64,000 nt of DNA from Panax quinquefolius (Eukaryota; Streptophyta; Magnoliopsida; Apiales; Araliaceae): assembly GCA_020205615.1 (NCBI GenBank), contig CM035169.1:15693258-15757257 (forward strand), written 5' to 3'. The translations under genes were made by a program, and so were the position numbers. Numbering within the stretch: the first letter of the stretch is position 1; each line of letters begins with the position of its first letter. The notes under the pieces are model-generated. The model was not told the DNA's origin and did not search any database. It worked only from the letters and a program-made list of their open reading frames with translations. Shown here piece after piece: positions 1 to 12,030 of this stretch.

Positions 1-1085
1 CAATTTTTTCGATTTTTACTTTTCTGTTGAAATCACGAGTAAAATTCTCAAATTATGTACCCTAATTTTTTAAAATTTGCTTTTGTGATTGACTTCGTTT
101 ATGGTGAATCTGGGTAATTATTCTTCGTCCTCTTTTATTCTCTTAATCTGATATTTTTTTCGTTGTTGGGTTTATTAGAATTGATGATGATTTGATTCTA
201 GTTCATCCGAACTTTTCATCAAATTGGGGAGAACATTCCCTCAAAAACCATCAAGTTACAGAGATGATTGGAGTTTATCAGTGATGGAGCTTCCTGTTAT
301 ATGGTGGGGAAGTTGGTATAAATTTATTAAGTCTTATTCATATGTATAATTAATTGTGTTGGTTAAATTTCTGTCCTCTTGCACCCATTGTTCATGACTG
401 TTGGATTTGTTTTAATTGGAGGAGAAGGTAAGTATTTAGAAGTAGAATAGCTCATATCTTTTGTTCTTAGTTTCCTGTAAACTATGAACTTGACAAAACT
501 GCATATGCCAAAGTTTGTTAAAATTTTCACATTTGTAACTTCCTGATTTAGTTCTTTGTTATATAATCAATTGCTTGCCTCTTTGGCCACTTCTCCAGAT
601 TAATGCATGATTAACTAATAGTTTTAGATGCCAGAATGATGAACTCTGCTCTTTTAGTGGGTCAGACATTGAGTCTTCTGTTACTTATTTGATAAATTTT
701 TTTGTACAAAACATCAAAGCATAATAGTATCTTATATTAACCATACATAATCTTGCAATTATTTTGCAATGGCTCTTGGCCTTTTTCTCCTTCATATTCC
801 AGAATCGAGAACAAGGTCTAAGCTGATTCCGTGGCATGTTTTCTTTGGCATAGTTATTTTCTTCATGGCAATAGTTATTTATTTATAGTTACATTGGGCT
901 AAAAGTTGACCATGTATGTGTGTGCATATTGTGACTAATTTTCTATTATATGTATCAAGTTTTGGACTTCTCTCTTTTTCTTGTACAAAAGTGGAGCAAT
1001 TATCAAAAGAAATTAATCTCACCTTGATTAATGTTAGTTTATTCTGGCCATAGATTTTCAACTTTGATTTTATTGTTGTTCATAG
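1..1085 (+). other. Intron (or several non-coding parts) upstream of the last DPM1 exon
   Basis: No exon of the mannose synthase could be found here. The expected preceding exon, which in this family ends with a Gly-Tyr-His-Ile-Glu-Glu stretch, is not visible, so the intron appears to be at least 1.08 kb and the rest of the gene lies to the left of the window. The stretch is T-rich and ends in a good acceptor (pyrimidine-rich tract, then CATAG at 1081-1085). A GTAAGT donor-like site at about 428 was noted but has no exon attached that I recognise. Confidence 0.5.
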
Positions 1086-1190
<105 letters not shown>

Positions 1191-1354
1191 AATGGAAGGA
1201 AAGGCTTCCGTGTAACTCAACTTTCATAAGAGGCATCATTTTTTATGGTGTACAATAACAACATTATTCACCTTTGTACAAGTGCATTGTATGATCTTGG
1301 TTTGATGGTGTTGGATTGTAATAGGACTATGTTTGATGAAATTCTGTAAGTGTA

Positions 1355-1360
1355 AATAAA
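1355..1360 (+). terminator. Poly(A) signal AATAAA of DPM1
   Basis: A perfect AATAAA lies 165 bases after the DPM1 stop codon, in T/A-rich sequence. This spacing is normal for a plant 3' UTR (about 1191-1380). Confidence 0.55.
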
Positions 1361-1380
1361 AAATCTCTGTTGTTTAGATG

Positions 1381-1827
1381 GCTTATTTCATATGTTGCAG
1401 CATTTCAATCTTTCAGAATTCTTATGAGAGCATTGAAAACTAGCAATCTACTCGATTCTCACTCTTAAATTAACATGTCATAATCAGAAAATCATCACCA
1501 TAATGTGAGACAGGAGCAAGAAGATGAAAGCACCAAAAATACTTAAAATCTGCAACAATCAAATTAATTGCAACATTCCAGAATTTAGAACACACTAGTA
1601 TATTATCCAACCATTAAAAAAAACCCCACCATTTTCTACTAGTTTTCCTCGACTCTCCAACTAACTACTTCTACCTGAAAACACCACCAAACAAATACTA
1701 AAACAAAAATCACAACTTCAATTTTCCCCACCCACAAACCCATTTCCACCCCTTCATATTTTCCTCAAAACAGAAAAGTTCAAACTTTATAGCTATAAAA
1801 CTTGAAGTTTTATTTTTCCAGATTTTC
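1381..1827. other. Intergenic; probable promoter/5' UTR side of the 1828-2383 locus
   Basis: No coding potential was seen on either strand. From about 1615 to 1800 the + strand is rich in CCACC/ACAAA pyrimidine-adenine stretches of the kind often found in plant 5' leaders, and TATAGCTATAAAAC occurs near 1788-1802. A 5' leader for the next locus is plausible but not shown. Confidence 0.3.
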
Positions 1828-2383
1828 TTGATTTTTATTGGGATTATTGAATATGATAGGTTCGCTAACAAAAACCCAGTTGTCAAAACGCATTTGGGGT
1901 ACAGAAGAGTTAGAGCTCTCCCTGAATACCAGAGGATTTCTTGCGAATTAAGGGCTCTGGCCAAAATGGTGCAGAGTGAATCCAAAGAAAATGAAATGGG
2001 TAATAATGCTGGAAATGCTAATAAGAGTCCTCTTTTTATAAGGGGAAGATTTTATGAAGAGTATTTGGCAAGAAGGAATGAAAAGCTGAAAAGAAAGAAG
2101 GGTAATTTAATAGGGGATGAGAAAAAAACAGTGTATGATCTTGGTGTGAGGGTGGAATCTGCTAAAAGAAAAGAGACTAAAAAATTTGAGGGCTTGAGGA
2201 AATTGGTACCATCTACGCCTAACTAACAAAGAGGAGAGAATCCAGAGATATTACTGTTGAGAAGCGATAGCATCAAGGAGAACAAAAAAGAAGCCTCCTC
2301 TTCTACTTTGGTACATGAGTTATGAGAAGTCTGCTAGGGGTACTGAGAGAAAAATTAGAGTGAGGAGGATTAGGAAAATATGA
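1828..2383 (+). pseudogene. Frameshifted small basic plant protein, function unknown
   Basis: One frame is open from 1828 to TAA at 2224-2226 (132 codons). Its second half is strongly charged, with a GRFYEEYLARRNEKLKRKKG block at about residues 72-91, then VYDLGVRVESAKRKE and ending KLVPSTPN. Sequence after the stop still looks coding in other frames: a KENKKEASSSTLVHEL-like stretch at about 2277-2324, then ATG at 2317 reading MSYEKSARGTERKIRVRRIRKI to TGA at 2381-2383. The simplest reading is one gene of about 180 codons broken by one or two frameshifts; a second exon with unusual borders is the alternative. GRFYEEY(L/M)..R(N/D)EKL resembles the start of a family of uncharacterised plant proteins, and I cannot assign a function. 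An out-of-frame ATG at 1855 gives only a short peptide. No transmembrane or signal segment is seen. Confidence 0.45.
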
Positions 2384-2492
2384 AGGGGTGGAATTGGTAC
2401 TGAGAGATGTTTGAGGAAATTGGTACTGAGAGATGTTTTTTTTTTAATCCGTCCCAAAACCCGTTGCTTGAGTCAGCCTAAGAACTCAATAA

Positions 2493-2493
<1 letters not shown>

Positions 2494-2566
<73 letters not shown>
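2494..2566. repeat. (TA)n microsatellite
   Basis: About 36 TA units interrupted by one ATT. It directly abuts the inverted-repeat element at 2567. Confidence 0.9.
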
Positions 2567-2567
<1 letters not shown>

Positions 2568-2687
2568 CAAGGATTATGTCCGGGAGTCCGGATCAAAAAA
2601 TATTAAACTTTTTTTTAATTGTTTAAAAAAATAATAATAAATTAGTCTGTATTTTATCTGGTCCGGACTCCCGGACCTGATCCTTGT
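2567..2687. mobile_element. Small MITE-like element with GC-rich terminal inverted repeats
   Basis: A 121-bp unit starts AACAAGGATTATGTCCGGGA and its other end, read in reverse complement, starts AACAAGGATCAGGTCCGGGA. The two ends match at about 24 of 27 positions, extending through AGTCCGGA. The interior is poly-T/A. TATA lies on the left and GTATA on the right, so a TA-type target duplication is possible but hidden by the neighbouring (TA)n. It carries no coding sequence. Each end also holds a small CCGG-rich palindrome. It is probably a non-autonomous DNA transposon of unassigned family. Confidence 0.6.
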
Positions 2688-3572
2688 TGTATAGTAAAAT
2701 CATATTTTGGAAGCGAAAGAATATTTTGTATATTAGGAGGTTGGTGGTGTTACATACTCGATAAATAACCCATATTATCATTTGTGACAATAATCCAGCG
2801 AACAAATTTGGTGTGGAACATTGTACAAGTCCAATTAATCCCCCAATAATTCTTGAGACAAGGAGGGTGGTGCAGATTTGGGTCTTGTTTGTGCAGCTAA
2901 AATGGACACATATCCATGGACTTTATCTTCTGTACTTGTAAATGAGATTCAAATATTTTTCTTACTCTTGTATGAGCAAAACACTGCATGCTAGGGATAT
3001 GTCAATGGGTTAAATCAGAGCAAATCATGTTCGGACTCAATATGCTCTACCAAATGTGATCATGTAATGGGTAACTGATTTGTTCCATGATCAAACAATA
3101 CGGATCATGATTCAAATCGACCTATTTACAATTTAAAATTTTATATTTGTAAAATTATATTATATTAGTTTTTATAGAAAAATGATATTTTTTTTTTCTT
3201 TCTCTCCAAACATTTGTAAAATTTTGTTAATTTTTTCTCTATAAAGTCAGACAGAGGAAAGCCAACTAATCCGTTTCAAACTTTATTTTGATACTCTCAG
3301 TTTTCAAATTGATTGGAGAAGATTAAGATGATATTGCGAAAAAAGAAAAAAGAAAAATTTTGGATCAGTAAAGCAAACCAAATCAGGATCATGATTTAGC
3401 TCCATTAATAAGGTAGGTAGGTAGGTAGGGCACAACAAGGATTAATTTGATTGTATCCATCTATTATTATTATTATTATTATTATTATTATGTGGACCAA
3501 AATTAAATATTTTTATCAGTTTGGGACGCGGATAAGGAGGGTATCCCTATCCCTACTCTTCATGTTTAGCAA

Positions 3573-3608
<36 letters not shown>

Positions 3609-4010
3609 AAATTCATCTCATCCTATGCTTGCAATTGCCCCATAGAAGATATTCACACCATAACATAACATACCCCTGAAATCTTATTTTACCCATATTC
3701 TATTCGATTTTCTTTGATACTTTGCTATCCTATCCAATCGTAATTCTAACTACCAACTTCCGCCAATCACATTTTACAGACGATGCAAATGGAAAACCGG
3801 AATTGTATTGTGTAACAAATAAATTTCATTTGGGTTTTGCTCCACCCTCCACGCGGACCATGTCCATGCTCAGCCTTTGAATTTACCACTACCTCTTTTC
3901 GTCGGCCAACACCAATTAATCAAATAAATTCATATTTTTATTCATAACATATTAACCATACGCACAACTAGAGGGGACCCTTATTTGCTTTATTATAATT
4001 TATAACTAAT
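2688..4010. other. Intergenic sequence with three microsatellites
   Basis: No gene was seen. It contains (GTAG)n at about 3411-3428, (ATT)n at 3462-3490 and (TA)n at 3576-3606. Short open frames across these are low-complexity translations. Confidence 0.6.
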
Positions 4011-4714
4011 GTAAGACTCCAAATTATTAATAAATGAAATTTAATTTTTTTTATTTATTATTTTGAAATAGTAAGGGTTGATTTGATTAATGTGGTTGTT
4101 AGTTATGGGTAAAATCTTGTGAAATATTTTAAATAAGCAGTGGTTATAAAATATTCATTGTTGTTTTAGAATATTCGTTTGGTGTGGAATATTAACTGCG
4201 TTAAATATTAAATGACAATAATTGTTGACCTTAATGTGGCCTATGTGAAAGCGATTGGATGAAAGAAACGACAAGTATAAGTTGTTTATAAATAATTTGT
4301 AATTATTATTCACAATTATCTTGTTGGAATACCCGGTGGTTAAAACAAGATGTCTGCGTTGTTGAGCAATGAAGACATGATATTGCACCAATTATTGATT
4401 CTACGTGAAAGACACTACTTTCGATAATTGTTACACGATGAATTCTTGTTCGATTTTTTATTTTATTGATTCAATAATTCTTTGCGTTGATTTTTTTTTA
4501 TATTCTTTATTATTTCAATAATTGTCACTACACGAGATTTTCATTATCGAAGCAATAATTCATATTATCTGAATAATATTATTAGATAACATTATTGACG
4601 ATGTCTAAAAAGTTACATCTCAGGAGAAGTTTGGTCACCTAATCAATTGCTTGTAAGAAGAGAAATCTTTATTGGAAAGCCCTCTTTCTTTAAGGAGCTA
4701 CACGGTTGCTTAGG
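4011..4714 (+). mobile_element. Old, diverged LTR fragment related to the gypsy LTRs of the 19-48 kb region
   Basis: It starts TGTAAGACTCCAAATTATTA, like the LTR start TGTAAGACCCCAAATTTTAT at 37032. Collinear matches follow: a GTTATGGGTAAAAT block, TATAAAATATTC, GAATATTCGTTTGG, a block around ACCCGGTGGT at about 4330, TACGTGAAAGACACT at about 4402, and TTGATTCAATAATT at about 4467. It is clearly more diverged than the six younger copies and is cut off by the copia LTR at 4715. Confidence 0.6.
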
Positions 4715-6601
4715 TGTTAGGTTTAATAATATTCATGCGCTTGAATCAAATTGCATAAAAGTGCGAGCGTGTAAAAATCGAGTTTAAAAAATTCTACAAA
4801 ACCATATACCGGATCACCCTTTATGCGACAATTATTAATTAAACGAAAAGATAAAGAATAAATCATACCAAAGATCGAAACTTCCTCGTGTGCAAGTTCA
4901 CCTCCAAATCCTTTCGCGTTCAATCTTGAATCCACCGGTCTGGTTCCTTCCTTTTGACCAACGTTAATGCCACCCAAATGTTTGGCTTCTGAGGTGATCC
5001 ACCAAGAAGAAGAAAAAATTCAAGAAAAGGGTATTGGCTCAAACCCTAATTTTTCTATCTCATAGAAAGGGTGTCTTCTCCCAACAATTGGAATTATGTC
5101 AGATATGTTGAAAAAAGTCAATAACACCCACCACCCATAATAAGACTCCTCTTATTTATAGATGTGAAACCCATCTTAACAATTAAGAATTGGGTTTTAT
5201 TTAATTAATTAAATTCTTTTAATTAATTAAGCTCCCTAATCTTATTAGGGATAATTAATTAAACTCCTTTAACTAATTTTCCTTCCTAATCCAATTAGGA
5301 ATAAATGAGAGTATTTATATTAAATTAATTCCTAAACTCTTTTAGAAATTAAAATAATAATAATTGTAATAATATTAATAAGACTCCTCTTATTAATTTA
5401 TATTTAATATTTCTAAAATATTAAATAATAAATATTAAACTATTTAATTTATTATATCACCATAGATTAAATTAAATATACTTAACATATTATTACGATT
5501 ATGCCATTAACTTCTTAAATAATTATTCTTCCTTTTATGGTGTGACCTTTTTGGTTCTCCATATTAAACCTTGTTGAATAAATCAATTAGAACAATTCTA
5601 ATCTTATTTAAATAAATAAATTAAACAATTAATTTATTTAAATAATATTTATTCTACAATAGGGATAAAGCTCCTAATGATCAACGACTTTCCGGATAAT
5701 ATAGATTTCAACATTAATCATTAAAGAACCTTTGAGTAAATAGTTCTTGTCTAATTCAATCCTTCCACCATGCAATGTCCCAATTAAATATAAGACATGG
5801 AATTCTTTGTCAAAGTCTTATTTTATTTAATTATATGTATTTCGATCCTTAAATGCACAACTCCAAATAATGCAAATTAGAAACTCCTTTCTAATTTCAT
5901 TCTGCGCTTAACCAAGACTTCTTTGGGTTGTCATTTATCGAATCACATAGGACATTTCTCTTCTTTTATTAGAAGTGGTAGATTCTTTATTGATCATACA
6001 TTATCTCCATGTATAACTTATTATACCCAAGCATACCCTTTGATATACCCTAAGGGTCTTAAGGAATAAGTCAAAGTATAACTCATCATACACAAGATCT
6101 TATGATGATCTCAAGTCCAAGGATCACTTGTCTTACTATCACTACAGAATTCTATTGACGAGAAAATAAAACTCCATTAGGTATTCCTTAGCGAGCCACG
6201 TTCAATTGAACTTATTCTCTAATAAGCACCTACATACTTGCTTTAGTGTCTCCACACAAATGATCGTGAGATCAATCATTCTCATCCAATGAAAGCAAGA
6301 CAACGACGTATGTACTTCAATCTATCCGGATTCACTAATCCCCAATTTAGTAATCCAACGATTGGGAACTATTTTAGTTTTAAGCTTTCTAAGAATTTAG
6401 ATCTCATTAGAATGATCATCATCATTATTCTAAAAGCATTGCTTAAAACTATGGGTTTATCACATATTATAAAATAGCATCGTGTAGATAATTAAAAGCC
6501 TTTAATAAATTAATACTTTTATTAATAAATGAATAAGATTGTTACAAAGTATATGCTTTATCATCAAACATGATTGGCTTGTGTGCATACTACTACTTTC
6601 A
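4715..6601 (-). mobile_element. Ty1/copia LTR (3' LTR of an antisense element)
   Basis: The LTR reads TGTTAGGTTT...TACTACTTTCA on the + strand (TG...CA ends), 1887 bp, and is nearly collinear over its whole length with the copy at 49033-50901. Immediately inside lies ATCTCCCACTTG, the reverse complement of a polypurine tract (CAAGTGGGAGAT). This places the coding part to the right, on the minus strand. The interior is very AT-rich, with (T)TAATTAATTAA blocks. The LTR is long for copia elements. The five bases before it are TTAGG; a matching duplication on the far side was not found because the other LTR is missing or unrecognised. Confidence 0.75.
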
Positions 6602-7273
6602 ATCTCCCACTTGCACTTTAAAACCCAATCGTCATGGTATCTTATACTCTTCTTCTCTAAGTACGATTATCCTGTTTGTTGGATAAGCTTTAGTTAATGG
6701 ATATGTAATGTTGTTCTTGAGAGTCCACTATCTCTATAGTAATTTCCCATCTTTCAATGATTCTAATAATCAAATGAAAGTGCCACAACACATGTTTAGA
6801 TCCAAGATGAGATTTAGGAACTATTCTAGTTCGTAATGAACTTTTAATCCAAACAATCAACTTGCGACTTCATTTATAGCTATATACTTTGTCTTTATCA
6901 CTAAATCGAGAACTCTTTCTTTGTTTGGAACCTTTCCAATTCAACGCACCACTTTCGAGGTAGCCTTTACCTTAAAGTGGATGTTTACATAAATCTTGGT
7001 GCGTCTGAAAAACTTGAGTGCATATTAAGCCCTCTAGTTTTAATTTAGACCCACCATGAATATGATCACATCCTTAGTGTCTTAAGTTAAGCACTTTAAG
7101 ATATTTTTCAACGACTCATAGTGAACTTCTCCATAATATGACCGATCAACATCGGGTCTCGTACATTTCATTGCATACATGATTGTCACTTTCGTGCGAC
7201 CTCTCTTTTTCGAGAGTCTCATGGTGACTATTAAGAGATACACTCCATGGCTCATCGACGTGAGACATCTCTT
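6602..7273 (-). pseudogene. Copia polyprotein, C-terminal RNase H part (antisense)
   Basis: Read on the minus strand, 7273 to 6602 encodes the end of a Ty1/copia polyprotein. MSHGVYL at about 7250 matches the conserved PMSHG region between reverse transcriptase and RNase H, and IMYAMKCTRPDVDRSYYGEV at about 7175-7115 matches the family's MYAM.CTRPD motif. HYESLKNILKCLT follows, as expected for the W.A.K.ILRYL segment. The rest is frameshifted and ends at the polypurine tract next to the LTR. The element is interrupted at 7273 by the CACTA transposon and resumes at 14724. It cannot make protein. Confidence 0.75.
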
Positions 7274-7284
7274 CACTCTGAGAA

Positions 7285-7560
7285 AAAGGTCTATCGGCGA
7301 CCGCACCATCGATCGGCGATATTAGTCATACCGAATCAATATCTGCGACCAAAGCGTAATCTAGTCATTAATTCTTTATCGTGACCGCATCCGATTCATT
7401 GATCGATCAATAAGTATAAATTTGCCTCCAAAATTTTGGTTTGGAAATGTTAGGCGCCAATTTTTTTGTGCGACCACTTACAATCGGCGACCGCGTGCGA
7501 TTCTTTGATAAGTCCATGTCATTAAAAAGTCGGCGCGTCACGATCGCAGATAATAATCAT
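7285..7560. repeat. CACTA left subterminal repeats
   Basis: Short GC-richer motifs recur in both directions in otherwise AT-rich DNA: TCGGCGACCGC, GATCGGCGAT, CTGCGACC, GTGACCGC, ATCGGCGACCGCG, CACGATCGC. In En/Spm elements such repeats bind the element's own DNA-binding protein. Confidence 0.7.
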
Positions 7561-8299
7561 TGATCAAACTAAATGAATTGATAACGATTAAACTCGACCT
7601 GAGAACACGGAAGAAAAAAAAAAAGAAGGTGGCCAGAAATAGAGAGAGGGAGAAAGGGGAGAGAGAAGAAGAAGGAGAAGCGGTTTTTCGTTCATTATTC
7701 TTCAAATTAGAGACTAATTGTAGAGGTAAGAGCTACTTTTTAAGTTCTTCTTCATTAATTTTTTTTGTTGTTTGTTATTTTGTTAGATTCTTCTCCAAAT
7801 CGGTATGTTTCTTCTGAATTTGTGTTTTAAGAGTTAATTTATTGCAAAGAGTTGAATGAATGAATATGGCTATCATGCTTAAATTATATATTTTGGGTAA
7901 TATGATTATGATTGGTTTATAAGTTTTGATTAGAGTAAAATTTATTTGGGTATCTGCATTACTTGGGTAATTTGATTTTGTTAATTTATGTCGATTTGGG
8001 TAACTTGATTAGTGATAGGATGGAGTTAGTATAAAATTTATATTTTGGGTAAATTGATTTGGGTAATAGGATGAATGTATTAGATTGTAGTTAGTATAAA
8101 ATTTATATTTTGGGATTCTTTTTGTGCTGATAGAGGTAATAACGGTTTGGTTATTATAGGAAGTCGTACACGTGATATAGACTCGTGAATCCCATGTTTA
8201 TGTTTAATAGTTTAACCAATTATATTGGTCGTTGTGAAAAAATCATTTGTAGGTAGAGAACTTGACATTGACATCATAATGTGAATCAAAAGTGAATAA

Positions 8300-11160
8300 T
8301 TGCTCCCACGAAAAATGATTGGGTTTCAAAGTTTACAAGTTTGATCCTCACATGTTGTTGGTATCTCATATGGATTGTTGGTTTATGTCTTGTGTTCTAG
8401 AAATGACCTTATATACATGTGCGTCGTGCGTGTGGTTGAATCCATATTACGGGGAGACTCTACGGCGAAATTTTTTTATTGGTCGGGTTATTTGCGAACA
8501 TTTATACTATTATACTTGAGCCTATTGGTGATCCACTAGAGCCTATTAAGGGGATGTTAGGCGGATGAAATTTGGGCTTGGGGCATGAGGCCTGCGAGGC
8601 TACGCCAAGCTTAGCTGCCTCACGGGGAGCCAGAGCGAGCTTGGTTGTTAATCGTATGCTTACAAGTATGCTCGAGTCATCGTATAGTTACAAGTATGCT
8701 TAAGTCATATTCTTAGAAGTATGCTTAAATGTTAATCATATGCGTGCTTCTGTATGCTGCTCGAAGTTATATGGTTATAAGTATGCTCGAGTCGTATGTT
8801 AACATTTATAATGTTATCGTAGTATAGAGTACTGGTGGAATCATGGACCTCTATTCAGATTCCGTAGTTGGATTACTGACAAAGTCGAGTACCCGAGATA
8901 GGTCTTCTGATTGAATTTAGAATTTGGTTGCCAAGTGTTTTTTGGAGTATCGCGTATAGTCACCGAGAATGTATGAATGGTAAGTCGCATGAATCTGATG
9001 TCCATGTTTAAAGTGTAAAAATGTAAATTATATGGGCGAGAGACATGGTAAACTATCATTTACTTGTTTACGGGTTCATGGGCAAAGAAGAGATGGTGGC
9101 ATCACAAGAGTACACAATTGGGCAAGTAGTACTCATCGTATGAATGAAATGGTCCATGATATTGCGGGGCGATTTTGATTGGGAACAAGGCATGAAAGCA
9201 ACTATGAATTCGATGCCAAAGACTTCTTTAAGTTGTTGAGACGAGGGTATGAAGCCATTGTGGCATGGTTGCACCAAACACACTACATTGTCTGCGATGG
9301 CGACATTACTTAACATCAAGGTGATCACAACATGAGCCATGAGTGTTTTGAGTCGCTCTTGAAGGCAATTAAGAGTATGTTGCTGACGGTGAGAAATTAC
9401 ACAGTAACTATTACTTTTGTAAGAAAATGGTGAAGAAGTTGGGTCTTGGATACCAAAAGATCGATGCATGTCCCAACGCGCATGTTGTTGTTTTATAAGG
9501 AAAATGACAAGATGATAAGGTGCGTTTTTGCGGTCATGATCGGTTTAGGCCTAATAAAGAGGGTGTGACTACAAAAAAATCAAGTATACTGCTTTAAGAT
9601 TACAGGTATTTTCCAATAACACATCGACTAAAAAGATTGTACATGTCTTGAAGATCAATTTGAACATATGAGTTGGCATGCGAAATCTCCATTAAAGATG
9701 GAGAACTAAATCATCCATGAGATGGGCGGGGCTTGGAAAGATTTCAACTTAGCACATCCACGAATTTGCATTGGAACCTAGAAATGTGAGGCTTGGATTG
9801 TCCACCGATGGTTTCAATCCGTTTGGCCACTCAAATTATTCGTGCTCATGTTGGCTCTGTGATTGTTACTCATGTCTGACTTACCTCCTTGGATGTGTAT
9901 GAAACGACCATACTTATTTCTTTTCACTCGTGATTCACGGTCCTAAGAGTCCCGGAAAGAACTTATATGTTTACTTGAGACCTCTTATAGACGAGTTAAA
10001 GGTATTGTGGGAGGATGGAGTCTGAGACTTGGGATGTTGCAACGAAAACAAATTTCAACCTTAGGCGCGGCGGTTATGTGGACTATAAGTGACTTCCAAA
10101 CTTATGGTATGTTAATTTGGATGGAGTACACACGGGAAGTTGGCTTGTCAGTATTGTATGGAGCATCTGAAAGTCGTTTAATCTATCAAAAGGTCGAAAG
10201 CCTTGTTGGTTTATTTTGTCATCATCGCTTCTTCTTACCGTAGATCACCGTTCGAAGAAATAGAGAACACTTCGGAAAGGAAAAGTAGATAATGATATAC
10301 CTGCATCAGCGATTGTCGGGACGGAGATGCGAGATCGTGTGATGAGATTACGGTTATCCCATTTGGTAAGGTTGATCGACAAACATAATCAATGGGTTTG
10401 GTGAATCTCATAATCTGCGTTCGGAGAAGCATCTTTTAGGGAATTACCTTATTGGTCTACAAATTTGATTCATTCGTAATCTAGATGTGATGCGTATTGA
10501 GAAGAATGTGTTTGACAATGTGTTTAACAACATGATGAATGTTACGGGAAGACAAAAGATAACGATAAAGGCACGTTTGGACATGAAAGATATTTGTAAA
10601 GTCACTGGATTAGAACTTTATGAATCTCCTAATGGTAAGATTGTCAAACCGCATCTGAGGTACATTGTCAAAAAGAAAGTTGAAGATGTGTGCACATGGG
10701 TTAAGTCTCTCGAAACTACCAGATGGATATCGTCGAAACATTGCAAGGTGTGTTTCTGGTGTGGGAAATTGCAAGGATGAAGAGTCATGCATAATTATCG
10801 TGTGTTCATGGAGAGACTACGTACCTATAACATTTCGGGATCTAACTTGATAAACCAATATGGGATGCTTTACTTTTGATCTTAGTCGTTTCTTCAAAGA
10901 CTTGTGTTCAAAATCATTGAATGAGAAGGACATGTTTGTACTTGAGAAGAACATCATAGAGATCACGTGTAAACTGGAAAAAATATTCCCACCTAGGTTT
11001 TTTGACTCCATGGAGCATTTGCAAATCCATCTTCCCTATGAAGCTCGTGTTGGGGTCGATTCAATATAGATGGATGTACCACTTTTCGAGAGGGTGATGG
11101 GAAACCTTAAGAGGAAGGTGAAGAATAGAGCTTATGTAGAGGGGTCGATATCACGAGGCA
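8300..11160 (+). pseudogene. TNP2-type CACTA transposase, N-terminal and catalytic parts, frameshifted
   Basis: The reading is split over all three + frames, but the domain order of a TNP2 transposase is clear. A weak transposase-associated region lies at about 8310-8530. At 9140-9400 there is DFDWEQG, YEFDAKDFFKLL and a LLNIK...NMSHECFESLLKAI stretch, then KLGLGYQKIDACPN and a CGHDRFRP zinc-like motif at about 9430-9550. RLSTDGFNPF lies near 9795-9835, followed by GPKSPGKNLYVYLRPLIDEL at about 9940-10000 and a WTISDFQTYGML stretch at about 10080-10110. A DUF4218-like segment ends the region: CKLEKIFPPRFFDSMEHLQI at about 10973-11030, then HLPYEARVG. The protein would cut and rejoin the element ends. 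Many indels and stops make it inactive. Confidence 0.82.
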
Positions 11161-11289
11161 TCTGATTTTGATGAGATATCTACGTTTGTCTCGGACTATT
11201 TTCCTGGATGAAGTCTTGACAAAGAGCGAATCGAGTATCGAGACATGATGATGGGGAAATGTTGAACTAAATGGTGACTTTCTCTGTAT

Positions 11290-12030
11290 TTGGTCCCTCG
11301 GTATGACTTATGGAAAAGGGAAGCGCGTATTCCTCTCTCGAGCAAGAATTACATGTCATGCATCTTACATTCTTCTCAATTGTGAGGAGATTGACGAATT
11401 TGTGAAATGTACATATAAACTTGATATTTTATCTTTTAAGTTAAAAATTTATTCTAATATGTTAATGTTTATAACATGGTATAGATTATGCGATGACGAG
11501 TTAAAAGTGAAGCGTCGGAAGCATAACCGATAAAGATATTCAAATCAATCGGGATAAAAACTTTGCACTTTGGCTAAAGGACAAAGTAAGTTCAATTTTT
11601 AAGCACGTGGTGTATATATATATATATATATACTTCATATATTAACTATGACTTCATTTAATAAGATGGAGTTTTTGTAGGCTTTGGTGAGGGATCAACG
11701 ATTAAATTTAATGTCTGAAGTCCTAAGCTATGGGACGAGACAAGGATCAAGTCGTATGATGGTTACAAAATAAATGGTTGTGAATTTCACACAAAGGCAT
11801 ATGGACGCGGTAAAAGAACAACGAACTCTCGGAGTGTGTGTCGAGGAGATTATTCTGATGAGCTTGGTCGTGCCTTTTATGGGGAGTTGGAGGAAATCGT
11901 GGGAGTTGTCGTCTGAGGCACGTCTGAAGTCGTATTCACTTGTTGAAGTCTTGGTTGGTTTGATTCGGAAAAGGATCGTGTTAGCCGAGACATGGAATCG
12001 TCGATATTGACCTCCATAGAATCTGCGTAC
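11290..12030 (+). pseudogene. C-terminal (DUF4216-like) part of the CACTA transposase gene
   Basis: Short frames continue the TNP2 gene. Around 11755-11880 the reading SYDGYKINGCEFHTKAYGRG can be followed across frames; this matches the YDGY.INGY.FHT core of the DUF4216 domain that follows DUF4218 in plant CACTA transposases. A block near 11880-12000 (LKSYSLVEVLVGLI) fits the next conserved strand of the domain. An AT-rich stretch with (TA)n at 11610-11630 looks like an intron (GTAAGTTC donor at about 11585, TTGTAG acceptor at about 11680). It is broken by frameshifts. Confidence 0.6.

Noticed and set aside
2411..2626. 71-codon open frame
   Set aside because: It is mostly alternating Ile-Tyr from the (TA)n microsatellite. 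The same applies to frames at 3451-3645, 48456-48779 and 52979-53236.
7560..7817. 85-codon frame rich in Lys, Glu and Arg
   Set aside because: It lies in the GA-rich 5' part of the CACTA element, has no domain and starts in the subterminal repeats. Probably leader sequence.
8560..8790. Repeated TATGCTTACAAGTATGCT phrases as a possible array
   Set aside because: The spacing is irregular and the copies few (about six). It is probably decayed local duplication in the CACTA element.
8841..9469. Two minus-strand frames of 72 and 133 codons
   Set aside because: They are antisense to the TNP2 transposase, whose conserved motifs are on the plus strand.
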